Shown piece by piece: positions 9,195 to 17,268 of a stretch of DNA of 64,000 nt (position 1 is its first letter; each line of letters opens with the position of its first letter). A program made the position numbers and the translations under genes. The DNA comes from Furfurilactobacillus milii (lineage in GTDB: Bacteria; Bacillota; Bacilli; Lactobacillales; Lactobacillaceae), in NCBI RefSeq assembly GCF_021654115.1, contig NZ_JAIWJF010000001.1:372001-436000 (forward strand). The letters run 5' to 3'. The notes beneath the pieces are model-generated. The model was given only the letters and a program-made list of their open reading frames with translations, was not told where the DNA came from and searched no databases.

Positions 9195-9235
9195 AAAAGA
9201 ACCGAAATCACGAACTTCGTGATTTCGGTTCTTTT
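9195..9235. terminator. Bidirectional terminator, duplicate of the DASS terminator
   Basis: AAAAGAACCGAAATCACGAA pairs with TTCGTGATTTCGGTTCTTTT, 20 bp, A-run on one side and T-run on the other. The core AAGAACCGAAATC is shared with the stem at 8344. It also serves the convergent DUF59 gene. Confidence 0.85.
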
Positions 9236-9279
9236 CATTTTCTCCAAACCCAATGTTCAACGTTACCTATTGTTGCGCA

Positions 9280-9606
9280 TTAAACACCTAAAGATATTCT
9301 TGCTATTCGGGTCATTCTTTCTCTTGTCCAAACGGGCGTTGACACAAGGTTGACCGTGACATTGTCGAGCTCATAAAGTGTACCGACAACTCGTTTTACG
9401 TTTGCCACCAGTTCATTGGCACAAGGACATCCCATGTTGGTTAGTGTCATTTCTATATCGCAATTGCGGTCATTTATTTGGACGTCATAAATCAATCCTA
9501 AATTAATGACATCGACGCCTAATTCTGGATCTACAACATGGCTCAGGCATTCCATTACCCTTGTAATCGTCGAGTTGTAAATGCTAACTTGATCGAGCTC
9601 GTCCAT
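9280..9606 (-). CDS. DUF59/MIP18-family iron-sulfur assembly protein (PaaD/SufT-like)
   Basis: A 108-residue cytosolic protein of the MIP18 (DUF59) family: MECLSHVVDPELGVDVINLGLIYDV followed by DIEMTLTNMGCPCANELV. The family usually helps insert or repair Fe-S clusters; PaaD and SufT are examples. The Cys pair in CPCA is at the conserved cysteine position. It is the last gene of a tight three-gene unit, 23 nt after the 2Fe-2S reductase, and the obvious inference is that it serves that cluster. The ATG at 9606 is preceded by GAGGAA. Confidence 0.85.
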   Translation of the reverse strand: MDELDQVSIYNSTITRVMECLSHVVDPELGVDVINLGLIYDVQINDRNCDIEMTLTNMGCPCANELVANVKRVVGTLYELDNVTVNLVSTPVWTRERMTRIARISLGV

Positions 9607-9629
9607 ATCAATTCCTCTTTTCTCACGGA

Positions 9630-10844
9630 TTAACCAAATTGGTCAGCAAGATCGTGGACCGGAACTTCAATCGAAACATCACTGATTGGGAATGAAGCAC
9701 AAGTATGAATGTAACCATACTCACTATCGGCCACGCGGCGACCATCAATAATTTCGGGGCTGAAAACTTTTCCTGAAATTAATCTGGATCGACAAACACC
9801 ACATTCACCGCTCCGACATAGTGAAGGAGCAGTAATACCTGCGCGCTCCATTGCCACTAGTATCGATTCATTGCTTTGAGCGGAAATGATTTGTTCATGG
9901 TCACGTGTCTTGACCGTCAATTGATAGACCTTATCACGTGAATCAGCTGGATAGTCTGTTTCATGATATGGACTGCCATAGTTACCACTTAATTCATGAC
10001 GAATGCGTCCCGCTGGCAAATTGAGTTTTTTAACTTCTTTATCCATAAATTCATACATTGCTTCGGGTCCGCAAATGAAAATTGAATATGGCGTTTTCGG
10101 AGCATACTTCTGAATTAATTCAGCTGTGATGAAGCCATGTTCAAATCCATCGATATCGTCATCACTCAGGACATTAATCAATTTTACGTCGTTAGTTTTT
10201 GACAGAATCTTGCTAAACTCTGGTGCCAGAAGAATATGGTCGTGTTGCCGACTTCCATACAGGATTGTCAGTTTAACGTGCTCTGTACCATCCGCAATTG
10301 CGGAAGCGAGCGAATAGAATGGTGTGATCCCGCTACCACCGGCTAAGCCAACAATATTCTTTTGGTCACGCAATGGCTCAAAGTATAAATTACCTGCTGG
10401 TGCAGATGCTTCAACGGGAGTGCCAACAGCCCAGTTATCGAAAATAAATGACGTCACAAACCCATTTTTGACCCGTTTGATGGTGATGATATACTGATCC
10501 TTCAATGCATCTGCTGGTGCGGAACGAATGGCGTAAGGTCTAGTAACGTAACTATTGCCGATTTTTAGTCTAAAGCTAATGTATTGGCCGGCTCTGAAAT
10601 AGGCTAGGTGTTGCGTGCCCTTTTCCGTATCAGGTTCCAGCACAAAGCTGCGTTCATCAGCACTATGTTTAATCACTTGTTTAATTTTCAAAAACTGACT
10701 TTCAGGATGCAATTTGCTGGCAAGCTCGTTCACAGGAAAGGTTTTGGGTAACGGACGTGTGGATGCTGCATCAATGGCAGCATTACGTTCGTTCTTCAAT
10801 GATTTCAATCCTTGTAAATCCTGTTGCAAAGTTAAGTCACTCAT
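9630..10844 (-). CDS. NAD(P)H oxidoreductase with FAD domain and C-terminal 2Fe-2S ferredoxin domain
   Basis: A 404-residue electron-transfer protein. After an unusual N-terminal extension of about 55 residues come a FAD-binding barrel (AYFRAGQYISFRL, YVTRPYAIRSAP), an NAD-binding domain (NIVGLAGGSGITPFYSL, ILYGSR, SIFICGPEAMYEFM) and a plant-type ferredoxin domain whose ligands are CRSGECGVC plus a later Cys near TCASFP. The order matches PaaE / Hcr-type reductases, which pass electrons from NAD(P)H to a partner enzyme. The gene overlaps the CrtI-like gene by 4 nt (ATGA), so that flavoprotein is the likely partner. Reductases of this layout are uncommon in lactic acid bacteria. Confidence 0.88.
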   Translation of the reverse strand: MSDLTLQQDLQGLKSLKNERNAAIDAASTRPLPKTFPVNELASKLHPESQFLKIKQVIKHSADERSFVLEPDTEKGTQHLAYFRAGQYISFRLKIGNSYVTRPYAIRSAPADALKDQYIITIKRVKNGFVTSFIFDNWAVGTPVEASAPAGNLYFEPLRDQKNIVGLAGGSGITPFYSLASAIADGTEHVKLTILYGSRQHDHILLAPEFSKILSKTNDVKLINVLSDDDIDGFEHGFITAELIQKYAPKTPYSIFICGPEAMYEFMDKEVKKLNLPAGRIRHELSGNYGSPYHETDYPADSRDKVYQLTVKTRDHEQIISAQSNESILVAMERAGITAPSLCRSGECGVCRSRLISGKVFSPEIIDGRRVADSEYGYIHTCASFPISDVSIEVPVHDLADQFG

Positions 10845-12376
10845 TTTGTTACCTCCTGTTTTGCTAACTGTTCAGCGACCATATTCGCTGTAACAAAACC
10901 AGATTGATAGGCGGAACTATAGCCATCCATCAAAAAGCCACTACCACCACAGAAGTGTAAATGTGGCATTTGCTGATCGTCTTCGTTGATCGCCATTGTA
11001 CGAGCTAACATTTGATCCCACGGATGACCGTAATAGCCATAGATTTCGCCTTCGGGACTTCTAAGATAACGGGCAAACGTTTCTGGCGTTGCAATTTCAA
11101 TTTCTTCTACAGCATCGCGAATTTTTACTCCAGTTGCTGATTCATATTGGTCAATAACCTGTTGCGCAATTTCGTCTTTGACTTTCGCATAATTCTCGGG
11201 TTGTACATCGTCCCAGCTTGAACCGAAATACAACTTTGTTGCGTATAGAACCGAAGTGCCTGCTGGCGAGCATCCAGGATCAGCTAGATTGAGACAATTC
11301 ATAATCGTGAAATCATTTTGTTTGTTTCGTTCTTTAGTCGCAGAAAATTGTTCACTTGAATCTGCTGTTTTAGAAATGAAAACACTGTAGTCTTTGATGC
11401 CTAATTCTTCAGGTGATTTGTTTAATCCTAAGTAGACCAAAAAACCGCTTGTCCCTAAGGTACGTGCGTTTGCTAACTTCAAACCGCGTTCGGGTACGTC
11501 GCTGGCACGCATCATTTTTCCATAAACTGTAGTGGGAATGACGTCTGCAATAATTTCGCGGCCGTAAATGGTTTCGTTGCCAATTTGCACACCAACGGCT
11601 TTGCCGTTTTCAACAACAATTCGATTTACTTCGGTGTTAAACCAAGCGTCACCGTGATTATCAAGCAATGTTTGCAGAATTGCCGTCGAAATTTCATGAG
11701 ATCTGGTTGTTGGCACGTAGGCGCCCATGACAACGTAGGCAACCAACATCATGCCCATATAGGCAAATTCGAAGTCGTCACCTGGCACGCCAATGTAGCA
11801 CCAATAGGCCATCATAATGTCCTGGGCCTTTTGAGGGACATTAAGCTCGTCTAAGACTTCCTTGTAAGGTCGTTTAGCATAGTGAATGAAGTGAGGATAC
11901 TTTTCTCCAATCGCATGCCAATCAATGTTATTGGGCTTTGCCTGAAATTCAGCGAAGGCCATTAAAGACTCCATGCCTAAATCAAAGAATTTCGTGACAC
12001 TTTCTCGGCTGCCAGGGACGAGTTCTTCTAGTTTGTTAATGAAAGCTTCTTGACCAGTGGGCATCACAGCATCAAAACCATCTGGTCCTGATTTGATAAC
12101 GCGATATGCGCCAGGAGCCTCATGGAACTTAACGTGTAACCCCAGCCAGTCAAACAGTTGGCGAACACTACCTGGCATTTCTGGCGTGCCATAGTTGGCC
12201 AGCTCATGAAGCGAGGGCTCAAACTCAAAACGTCCTCGAGTAAAACTTGTTGCTGCTCCGCCAGGCAAGTTATGGCGTTCAAGTAAGAGCGTTGACAATC
12301 CTCGTTTTGCAGCCGTTGCTGCGGCCACTAGGCCACCGTTTCCGGCTCCGATCACAATCACATCATATTTTTTCAT
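10841..12376 (-). CDS. CrtI/retinol-saturase-like NAD(P)/FAD oxidoreductase
   Basis: A 511-residue flavoprotein. The N-terminus has the dinucleotide-binding motif VIVIGAGNGGLVAA, then LLLERHNLPGGAATSF; the C-terminus has PHLHFCGGSGFLMDGYSSAYQSG, the FAD-closing motif of the phytoene desaturase / carotenoid isomerase / retinol saturase group. No carotenoid genes lie nearby, so carotenoid synthesis is unlikely. With the co-translated 2Fe-2S reductase, a role in reducing or isomerising a conjugated double bond is my inference. The ATG at 12376 follows GGAGG; a TTG three nt upstream is an alternative. The gene is divergent from a GntR regulator, with a cre-like site and a palindrome between them. 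Confidence 0.85.
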   Translation of the reverse strand: MKKYDVIVIGAGNGGLVAAATAAKRGLSTLLLERHNLPGGAATSFTRGRFEFEPSLHELANYGTPEMPGSVRQLFDWLGLHVKFHEAPGAYRVIKSGPDGFDAVMPTGQEAFINKLEELVPGSRESVTKFFDLGMESLMAFAEFQAKPNNIDWHAIGEKYPHFIHYAKRPYKEVLDELNVPQKAQDIMMAYWCYIGVPGDDFEFAYMGMMLVAYVVMGAYVPTTRSHEISTAILQTLLDNHGDAWFNTEVNRIVVENGKAVGVQIGNETIYGREIIADVIPTTVYGKMMRASDVPERGLKLANARTLGTSGFLVYLGLNKSPEELGIKDYSVFISKTADSSEQFSATKERNKQNDFTIMNCLNLADPGCSPAGTSVLYATKLYFGSSWDDVQPENYAKVKDEIAQQVIDQYESATGVKIRDAVEEIEIATPETFARYLRSPEGEIYGYYGHPWDQMLARTMAINEDDQQMPHLHFCGGSGFLMDGYSSAYQSGFVTANMVAEQLAKQEVTK

Positions 12377-12446
12377 CAATAAGACGCCTCCAATTAGTGA
12401 ACTTATTAACTAACACATGTTCATTATTGGTTGTCCAGGCGTATAA

Positions 12447-12460
12447 TGTAAACGATTACA
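12447..12460. promoter_or_regulatory. cre-like site (CcpA) in the CrtI/GntR intergenic region
   Basis: TGTAAACGATTACA matches the CcpA consensus TGWAANCGNTNWCA at every position, on both strands. It lies 70 nt upstream of the CrtI-like start, next to a TATAAT (12442-12447). Confidence 0.6.
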
Positions 12461-12492
12461 AGAACTAAACGGCTATTAATGCGCATTTTATT

Positions 12493-12508
12493 ACCAGTGA
12501 TCACTGGT
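12493..12508. promoter_or_regulatory. Palindromic operator, probably of the GntR regulator
   Basis: ACCAGTGATCACTGGT is a perfect 16-bp palindrome placed between the divergent genes, 36 nt upstream of the GntR start. GntR/FadR dimers usually bind such sites, so autoregulation and control of the divergent redox operon are likely. Confidence 0.6.
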
Positions 12509-12543
12509 ATGACCACGACCATTGGATATCTATAAAGAGGGTA

Positions 12544-13251
12544 ATGATTACGGAATTTAATGCTATTGAAGCACCAACTTCTGTTGATTTATTTATTGAG
12601 CAAATCAAAACGGCGATTTTATCGGGTCAATTGCATATTGGCGACCAACTACCAACCGAACGGGAATTATGTACGCAAATGAATGTTAGTCGGGGTGTAA
12701 TTAATACCGGATTACGTCGACTTCAAGCCCTTCACTTTGTCGAAATGAGGCCACGAACCGGTAACTTTGTTGCAGATTATCGCCGCAACGGCAGTTTGGA
12801 AACGCTCAATGAAATTATTAATTTTCGTGGTGGCAACTATCGACCATCATTATTAAATTCGATTTTTGAAGTTCGTCATCAGTTGGAAAGCGACATTGTG
12901 CGGTTGGCAACCCGTCAACAAAATAAAACCGCATTATTAGAGGCTCAACAGACGATTGCTCAGATGAAAAATAACTGTTCGCCAGCGGAATCTGCACAGC
13001 TTTTGTACCAATTTTTTCATACGCTAGCGATTGCCTCAGACAATGCAGTTTATCCATTGTTAATTGCTAATTTTCAATCCATTTATCTGACTCTAGGCAG
13101 ATGGCTATTTGAAATTGGCAATTCAGAAACAATCGATCACCAATTGCAGGAGCTTTTTAGCAGTATTCAAACGGGCCAGCAGGAAGTAGCCATTAACAAA
13201 GTTAATCAGTTAATTTCTTGGTCAGCTGATCAGATACTTGCGCGTGATTAA
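12544..13251 (+). CDS. GntR-family regulator, FadR subfamily
   Basis: A 235-residue DNA-binding protein. The N-terminal winged helix is typical (AILSGQLHIGDQLPTERELCTQMNVSRGVINTGLRRLQ), and residues from about 100 form an all-helical FCD effector domain (EVRHQLESDIVRLA). FadR-type regulators respond to small organic acids. It is divergent from the CrtI-like / 2Fe-2S reductase / DUF59 operon, and the perfect palindrome at 12493-12508 is the probable operator for both. The ATG at 12544 follows AAAGAGGG. The ligand is probably the substrate of that operon and is not identifiable here. Confidence 0.9.
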   Translation: MITEFNAIEAPTSVDLFIEQIKTAILSGQLHIGDQLPTERELCTQMNVSRGVINTGLRRLQALHFVEMRPRTGNFVADYRRNGSLETLNEIINFRGGNYRPSLLNSIFEVRHQLESDIVRLATRQQNKTALLEAQQTIAQMKNNCSPAESAQLLYQFFHTLAIASDNAVYPLLIANFQSIYLTLGRWLFEIGNSETIDHQLQELFSSIQTGQQEVAINKVNQLISWSADQILARD

Positions 13252-13280
13252 GCGGATTCTCTTTGTCCCAAACCAAATGT

Positions 13281-13309
13281 TTTACCTTCCTCCCAATTTT
13301 CCCTATGAT
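13281..13309 (+). promoter_or_regulatory. Sigma-A promoter of second aldo-keto reductase
   Basis: TTTACC (13281-13286), 17-nt spacer, TATGAT (13304-13309). Confidence 0.6.
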
Positions 13310-13356
13310 AATCACGTACACATCACAGCATTTCAATTTAGGGAGGACGTTCACAA

Positions 13357-14277
13357 ATGGCAAAAACAGTCACAATCGGCAAAAGTAACGTTTCGACAAC
13401 TAAGTTAGGTTTAGGTACAAACAAAGTCGGGGGTCATAACCTGTTTCCTGGTTTAAAGGATGAGGATGGCGCGGCTGTCGTTAAGGCCGCTTTAGACAGT
13501 GGTATTACATTACTAGACACAGCGTTTATGTATGGTCTTGGCCGGTCAGAAGAAATTATTGGCGACGTTTTACAGAACTACGATCGCAGTAAAGTTGTCC
13601 TGGCAACGAAGGCTGCTCAAGACAGCGACAATAATTTAAAGAATAACAATACCCCAGCATTCCTGAAGAAGTCCGTTGATATTGCGCTGAAACGTTTGAA
13701 GACTGACTATATTGATATCTTCTATATTCATTTTCCAGATGAAACGACACCAAAGAACGAGGCAGTGGCGGCGTTAAACGAGGTCAAACAAGCTGGCAAG
13801 ATCAAGGCAATCGGTGTTTCCAACTTCAGTTTGGACCAGATCAAAGAGGCCAAAAAAGATGGGTTAGTCGACATTGTAGAGGACAATTACAGTCTGGTTC
13901 ACCGTGAAGCAGAAAAGGAATTGTTCCCATATCTGGAGGATAACAAGATTTCGTTCGTCCCATACTTCCCACTGGCATCTGGTTTGCTGACTGGCAAGTA
14001 CGGTCTCGACGATGCGGATAAGTTCAAACAATTCTCAGCTGAACAATATCAACTGATTATGAAAGGGTTGGATGTTGTCCGCGGGATTGCTAACAAACAT
14101 GACGCGACTGTCGCTCAAACGATTTTGGCATGGTACATCGCCAATCCGGCTGTTGGTGTTGTGATTCCGGGTGCTCGCAAACCTGAACAAGTCGACAGTA
14201 ATGCGAAGGCGTTGACCGTTGTCTTGTCTGATGAAGAATATAAAGCAATTGATGACGCATTTAGTGCGTTTAAATAG
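13357..14277 (+). CDS. Aldo/keto reductase (YajO/Tas-like group)
   Basis: A 306-residue NAD(P)H-dependent carbonyl reductase. Tetrad residues are Asp and Tyr in DTAFMYGLGRSEEIIG, Lys in VLATKAA and His in FYIHFPDE. The C-terminal VGVVIPGARKPEQVDSN is the cofactor loop of the AKR11/12-like group, different from the IPKS loop of the enzymes at 404 and 27025. Its own promoter and terminator bracket it. The ATG follows AGGGAGG. The substrate is unknown. Confidence 0.9.
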   Translation: MAKTVTIGKSNVSTTKLGLGTNKVGGHNLFPGLKDEDGAAVVKAALDSGITLLDTAFMYGLGRSEEIIGDVLQNYDRSKVVLATKAAQDSDNNLKNNNTPAFLKKSVDIALKRLKTDYIDIFYIHFPDETTPKNEAVAALNEVKQAGKIKAIGVSNFSLDQIKEAKKDGLVDIVEDNYSLVHREAEKELFPYLEDNKISFVPYFPLASGLLTGKYGLDDADKFKQFSAEQYQLIMKGLDVVRGIANKHDATVAQTILAWYIANPAVGVVIPGARKPEQVDSNAKALTVVLSDEEYKAIDDAFSAFK

Positions 14278-14281
14278 AGCA

Positions 14282-14318
14282 TAGTGAAAAAGTCTTTCGA
14301 ATAAGACTTTTTCTCTTA
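14282..14318 (+). terminator. Rho-independent terminator
   Basis: AGTGAAAAAGTCTT pairs with AAGACTTTTTCTCTT around a 6-nt loop, directly after the aldo-keto reductase. Confidence 0.75.
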
Positions 14319-14360
14319 CTATTTTTGGACCATGTTGTGCAAAAGCGAGGGGCCGTTTAT

Positions 14361-14609
14361 ATGAAAAACGTGAAGCGCAATGACACGACAATAACGATTA
14401 GGATTGCAAAAAATGATAAGGCCTTTTTAGAAGCGTATGCTAACTCAAAAGGAATTGGCGTCGGTAAATTTATGCGCGACTTAGCTTTAGAAAAAGTAGA
14501 AGATGAGCATGATTGCGAAGCGTTTATTGAAGCTGAAAAAGAATTTAAAAAGGATTCAGTCGTTTACACTCAAGAAGAAGTGGAAAAAGAGCTGGGTTTT
14601 ACTGACTGA
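14361..14609 (+). CDS. RelB-like ribbon-helix-helix antitoxin
   Basis: An 82-residue protein with an N-terminal ribbon-helix-helix pattern (DTTITIRIAKNDKAFLEAYANSKGIGVGKFMRDLALEKVED) and an acidic C-terminal tail ending ELGFTD. This resembles RelB/DUF6290 antitoxins of Firmicutes. ATG at 14361 follows GAGGGGCC. The next reading frame starts at the overlapping TGATG and encodes only 23 residues of a toxin-like N-terminus, so the antitoxin seems to have lost its toxin. Confidence 0.75.
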   Translation: MKNVKRNDTTITIRIAKNDKAFLEAYANSKGIGVGKFMRDLALEKVEDEHDCEAFIEAEKEFKKDSVVYTQEEVEKELGFTD

Positions 14610-14680
14610 TGGAGCTCAATGACAATAAGCATTTTAGGCTTATTTATACAGACAAAAGAGTGAACGAACATCGTTTCTAA
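14609..14680 (+). pseudogene. Truncated RelE-like toxin remnant
   Basis: The ATG at 14609 overlaps the antitoxin stop (TGATG), the usual relBE coupling. The frame reads MELNDNKHFRLIYTDKRVNE and stops after 23 residues. LIYTDK resembles the first strand of RelE toxins. The frame then runs into a large terminator hairpin whose left arm lies inside it, so the rest of the toxin is gone. Family assignment from so short a piece is tentative. Confidence 0.45.
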
Positions 14681-14703
14681 AACGATAGTCGTTCACTCTT
14701 TTT
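14654..14703. terminator. Strong terminator between toxin remnant and SorC-type regulator
   Basis: AAAAGAGTGAACGA pairs with TCGTTCACTCTTTT, and a nested ATCGTTT/AAACGAT stem sits inside. A-run and T-run make it usable in both directions. Confidence 0.8.
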
Positions 14704-14744
14704 GTGTTTTAATAATTTTTCAAATGAAACAGCAAATTTTACCG

Positions 14745-15686
14745 TTAATCCATTTCCAACAGGACACGATTAGCCACGGCTTCGTTAGTGATGACATCCG
14801 TCAAAAAACCACCACGTAGAGCACCCAGCAACGCACGACTCTTGAATTTGCTCTTCACAATGCCGACACGACGGGGAACTGTGAGTAATTCGTCCATTGA
14901 CACGCCCATGGTTTTATCATGATTATTCAGTAAATTACCGTCCACGTCATAGGGCCGCCCAAACAGCACACCGGCAATCTGTTGATCATCAACATTTTGA
15001 AATAGGTCGCTGAAATGCTGCTTCCAAACGGGGATGGTGTTGATTGAGGCAAGTGTGCCAATGCCGGCAAACACCATGTCCATCCGGGCAGCGGACGATA
15101 ACGCTGGCACGAAGGCAGGTTCACTGCGTAAAGTTTCACGAATCTCATCGTTGTTGACATAAAGCGGCGCTGGCAGGGTGACGTACTGGGCGTCAAACTT
15201 GGCAGCCGCTTTCTGGACAAGTGGCACCGTGCTGGCAGCCGTGTTTAGCTTTAAGTTTTCACCAACAAACTGCGTGAAGATAAGGTTTTCGCGAACTTCC
15301 GTTTGAAACCGGTCAATGATGTTCCACACGGTGTCACCCCACGTCATCCCGACAACGTGACAGTGGCGGATCAGTTCCTGAATTTCGGCCGCAGCAAAGT
15401 CAATGACGTTCGCCGAATCTTTGTCCGGTGAGTCACTATCTTTTAGAATCATCATGTTGCGGATATTGAATTTTTGCTTGAAGGCAAGCTCCATTTCGAC
15501 ATTGCGGGAAACGGGTGTATCGATACTGATTTTAACCAACCCTGAGGCCAGCGCCTCATCCAGCGATTTACTAATGAGGTAACGACTGAGGTGGTATTTT
15601 TCCGAGATATCTGTAATAGGCAGTTTGGATAGGTAATAATCCTGTGCGATCCCGGCCAATTGTTCACGGTGTTTGACATCATCCAT
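14745..15686 (-). CDS. SorC/CitI-type transcriptional regulator of the citrate lyase operon
   Basis: A 313-residue SorC-family protein: an N-terminal helix-turn-helix (LPITDISEKYHLSRYLISKSLDEAL) followed by a sugar-isomerase-like effector domain (VVGMTWGDTVWNIIDRF, VFAGIGTLAS, GVLFGRPYDVDGN). In several lactic acid bacteria a SorC member called CitI or CitR, divergent from citCDEF, activates citrate lyase in response to citrate. The position here is the same, 240 nt from citC and divergent. Candidate binding sites are the TGCAC-N8-GTGCA repeats near 15752. The symbol is not given because naming varies between species. Confidence 0.85.
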   Translation of the reverse strand: MDDVKHREQLAGIAQDYYLSKLPITDISEKYHLSRYLISKSLDEALASGLVKISIDTPVSRNVEMELAFKQKFNIRNMMILKDSDSPDKDSANVIDFAAAEIQELIRHCHVVGMTWGDTVWNIIDRFQTEVRENLIFTQFVGENLKLNTAASTVPLVQKAAAKFDAQYVTLPAPLYVNNDEIRETLRSEPAFVPALSSAARMDMVFAGIGTLASINTIPVWKQHFSDLFQNVDDQQIAGVLFGRPYDVDGNLLNNHDKTMGVSMDELLTVPRRVGIVKSKFKSRALLGALRGGFLTDVITNEAVANRVLLEMD

Positions 15687-15751
15687 GTGCGGTTACTCCG
15701 TTCTTTAGACTTCTATTGTCTATCTCATCACAGAATTTTAAAAAATGCAAG

Positions 15752-15769
15752 TGCACTTTAAAATGTGCA
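15752..15769. promoter_or_regulatory. Candidate operator in the cit regulator/citC intergenic region
   Basis: TGCAC-N8-GTGCA with an AT-rich centre; a further TGCA half-site lies just to the left. It is 48 nt upstream of the citC -35 box, a position suited to an activator. Confidence 0.4.
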
Positions 15770-15816
15770 AAAGATTAAATTGGCGTTTTTAAGTATTTAA
15801 AAAATCGGCTTTCAAT

Positions 15817-15845
15817 TTGCAATATTAACACGAGCCGAGTAAAAT
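15817..15845 (+). promoter_or_regulatory. Promoter of the citCDEF operon
   Basis: TTGCAA (15817-15822), exactly 17 nt, TAAAAT (15840-15845). Confidence 0.7.
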
Positions 15846-15925
15846 AGCACCTGTAGAACACGATATCTGGTTCGTTACTTTTCATGGCATGTGACGAACT
15901 GCACGAAAAGGGTGGTACATGGCGA

Positions 15926-16984
15926 ATGAATAATGAAATTGTTGATTTGCACTTGAATGACCCACAGGTTCGCAAAACGTGGGAAGATTTTCTGACCTCG
16001 TTAGGCATCACGGATTTTCAGTCGCAAGAAACGGCTGCAATTGACTTCACCCTTGGTATTTACGAAGGCGACAGGTTAGTAGCAACTGGGTCTGCTGCCG
16101 GGAATATTTTGAAATACATCGGTGTTTGCAACAAAGGCGTCGATCAAGGGTCGCGGTTTAACACAATTGTCTCTGCGCTCATCAGCCGCTTGTTTCAACA
16201 GCAGATCTTCCATCTGTTTGTTTTCACTAAACTCAAGTACTCCGATAGTTTTCAACATGTTGGGTTTCATGAGTTAGCACATTCAGATGTTGCCGCGTTG
16301 CTGGAAACTGGGGACAGTAGCATTGATGATTATCTCGATGCGATTCCGCGAGTAGCTGATCAAACGAACAAGCGGGTGGCTGGTATCGTAATGAATGCCA
16401 ATCCGTTTACTCAGGGGCATCGTTACTTGGTCGAGCGGGCAGCCAGTGAAAATGACGTCGTTTATGTCTTTGTCGTTAACACGGATGCTTCGCTATTTAA
16501 CACGGCCGAACGGTTTGAACTGGTCAAACAGGGAACAGCCGATTTAAAGAACGTCATTGTCGTGAACGGTGGCGACTATATGGTTAGTTACGCCACGTTC
16601 CCGGCTTACTTTTTACCGACGCCTGACCAACAAGTGGACTACCAAACGACCCTTGATGCGCGCATTTTCCGTGATCGAATAGCGCCAGCGTTGAACATTA
16701 AGACCCGTTATTTAGGAACGGAACCGCTGTCGCGAACGACTGGAATCTATAACCAAGTTTTGCAACGTGAACTTCCGCCGCAGGTAGCTGTTAAAATCGT
16801 CGATCGAAAAACGACGACGGATGGGACAATCGTCACTGCAACTGCTGTTCGTAAGGCGATTGCAGATGATCAACTTGATTCATTAGCTGCGTTGTTACCA
16901 CCTAGCACGATTAACTTTATTAACCAACATTTAGAGTCACTACAGTTTCGCATTAAGAAAGGAATGAACATTAATGGAAATTAA
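15926..16984 (+). CDS. citC: [Citrate (pro-3S)-lyase] ligase
   Basis: A 352-residue cytosolic enzyme that acetylates the prosthetic group of the citrate lyase acyl carrier protein with ATP and acetate, activating the lyase. It has an N-terminal GNAT-like domain and a C-terminal nucleotidyltransferase domain starting at VAGIVMNANPFTQGHRYLVERA, whose GHRY is the HxGH-type motif. The ATG at 15926 is preferred: GGGTGG lies 10 nt upstream, and a longer form from 15884 has no ribosome site. It is the first gene of citCDEF; its end overlaps citD by 11 nt. Confidence 0.93.
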   Translation: MNNEIVDLHLNDPQVRKTWEDFLTSLGITDFQSQETAAIDFTLGIYEGDRLVATGSAAGNILKYIGVCNKGVDQGSRFNTIVSALISRLFQQQIFHLFVFTKLKYSDSFQHVGFHELAHSDVAALLETGDSSIDDYLDAIPRVADQTNKRVAGIVMNANPFTQGHRYLVERAASENDVVYVFVVNTDASLFNTAERFELVKQGTADLKNVIVVNGGDYMVSYATFPAYFLPTPDQQVDYQTTLDARIFRDRIAPALNIKTRYLGTEPLSRTTGIYNQVLQRELPPQVAVKIVDRKTTTDGTIVTATAVRKAIADDQLDSLAALLPPSTINFINQHLESLQFRIKKGMNINGN

Positions 16985-17267
16985 GCAGACCGCACTTGCG
17001 GGCACGCTGGAATCTTCCGACATTCAAATTATGTTGTCGAAGGGCACAGACGGTATCACCATTGATTTGGAATCGGACGTTGAAAAACAGTTTGGCGATC
17101 AAATTCGTAAGGTGATTACGGATACATTAGCTGAATTCGATATTGATAACGTCAAGGTCAAGGCTGTCGACAAAGGTGCTTTGGATTGTGTTATCAAGGC
17201 GCGGACGATCGCCGTTGCCCAACGCGCATTACAAACTCAAAATCAACCAGCATGGGAGGCATTCTAA
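16974..17267 (+). CDS. citD: Citrate lyase acyl carrier protein (gamma subunit)
   Basis: A 97-residue acyl carrier subunit. Ser14 in AGTLESSDIQIML is the residue that in Klebsiella CitD carries the phosphoribosyl-dephospho-CoA group. It shuttles the acetyl/citryl thioester between CitF and CitE. The ATG follows AAAGGAATG and lies within the end of citC, so the two are translationally coupled. The enzymes that make and attach the prosthetic group (CitG, CitX) are not encoded next to it. Confidence 0.94.
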   Translation: MEIKQTALAGTLESSDIQIMLSKGTDGITIDLESDVEKQFGDQIRKVITDTLAEFDIDNVKVKAVDKGALDCVIKARTIAVAQRALQTQNQPAWEAF

Positions 17268-17268
17268 T

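Noticed and set aside
9027-9353. Short frames around the duplicated terminator
   Set aside because: They run through the decayed DASS tail and a 20-bp terminator hairpin; a coding role is implausible.
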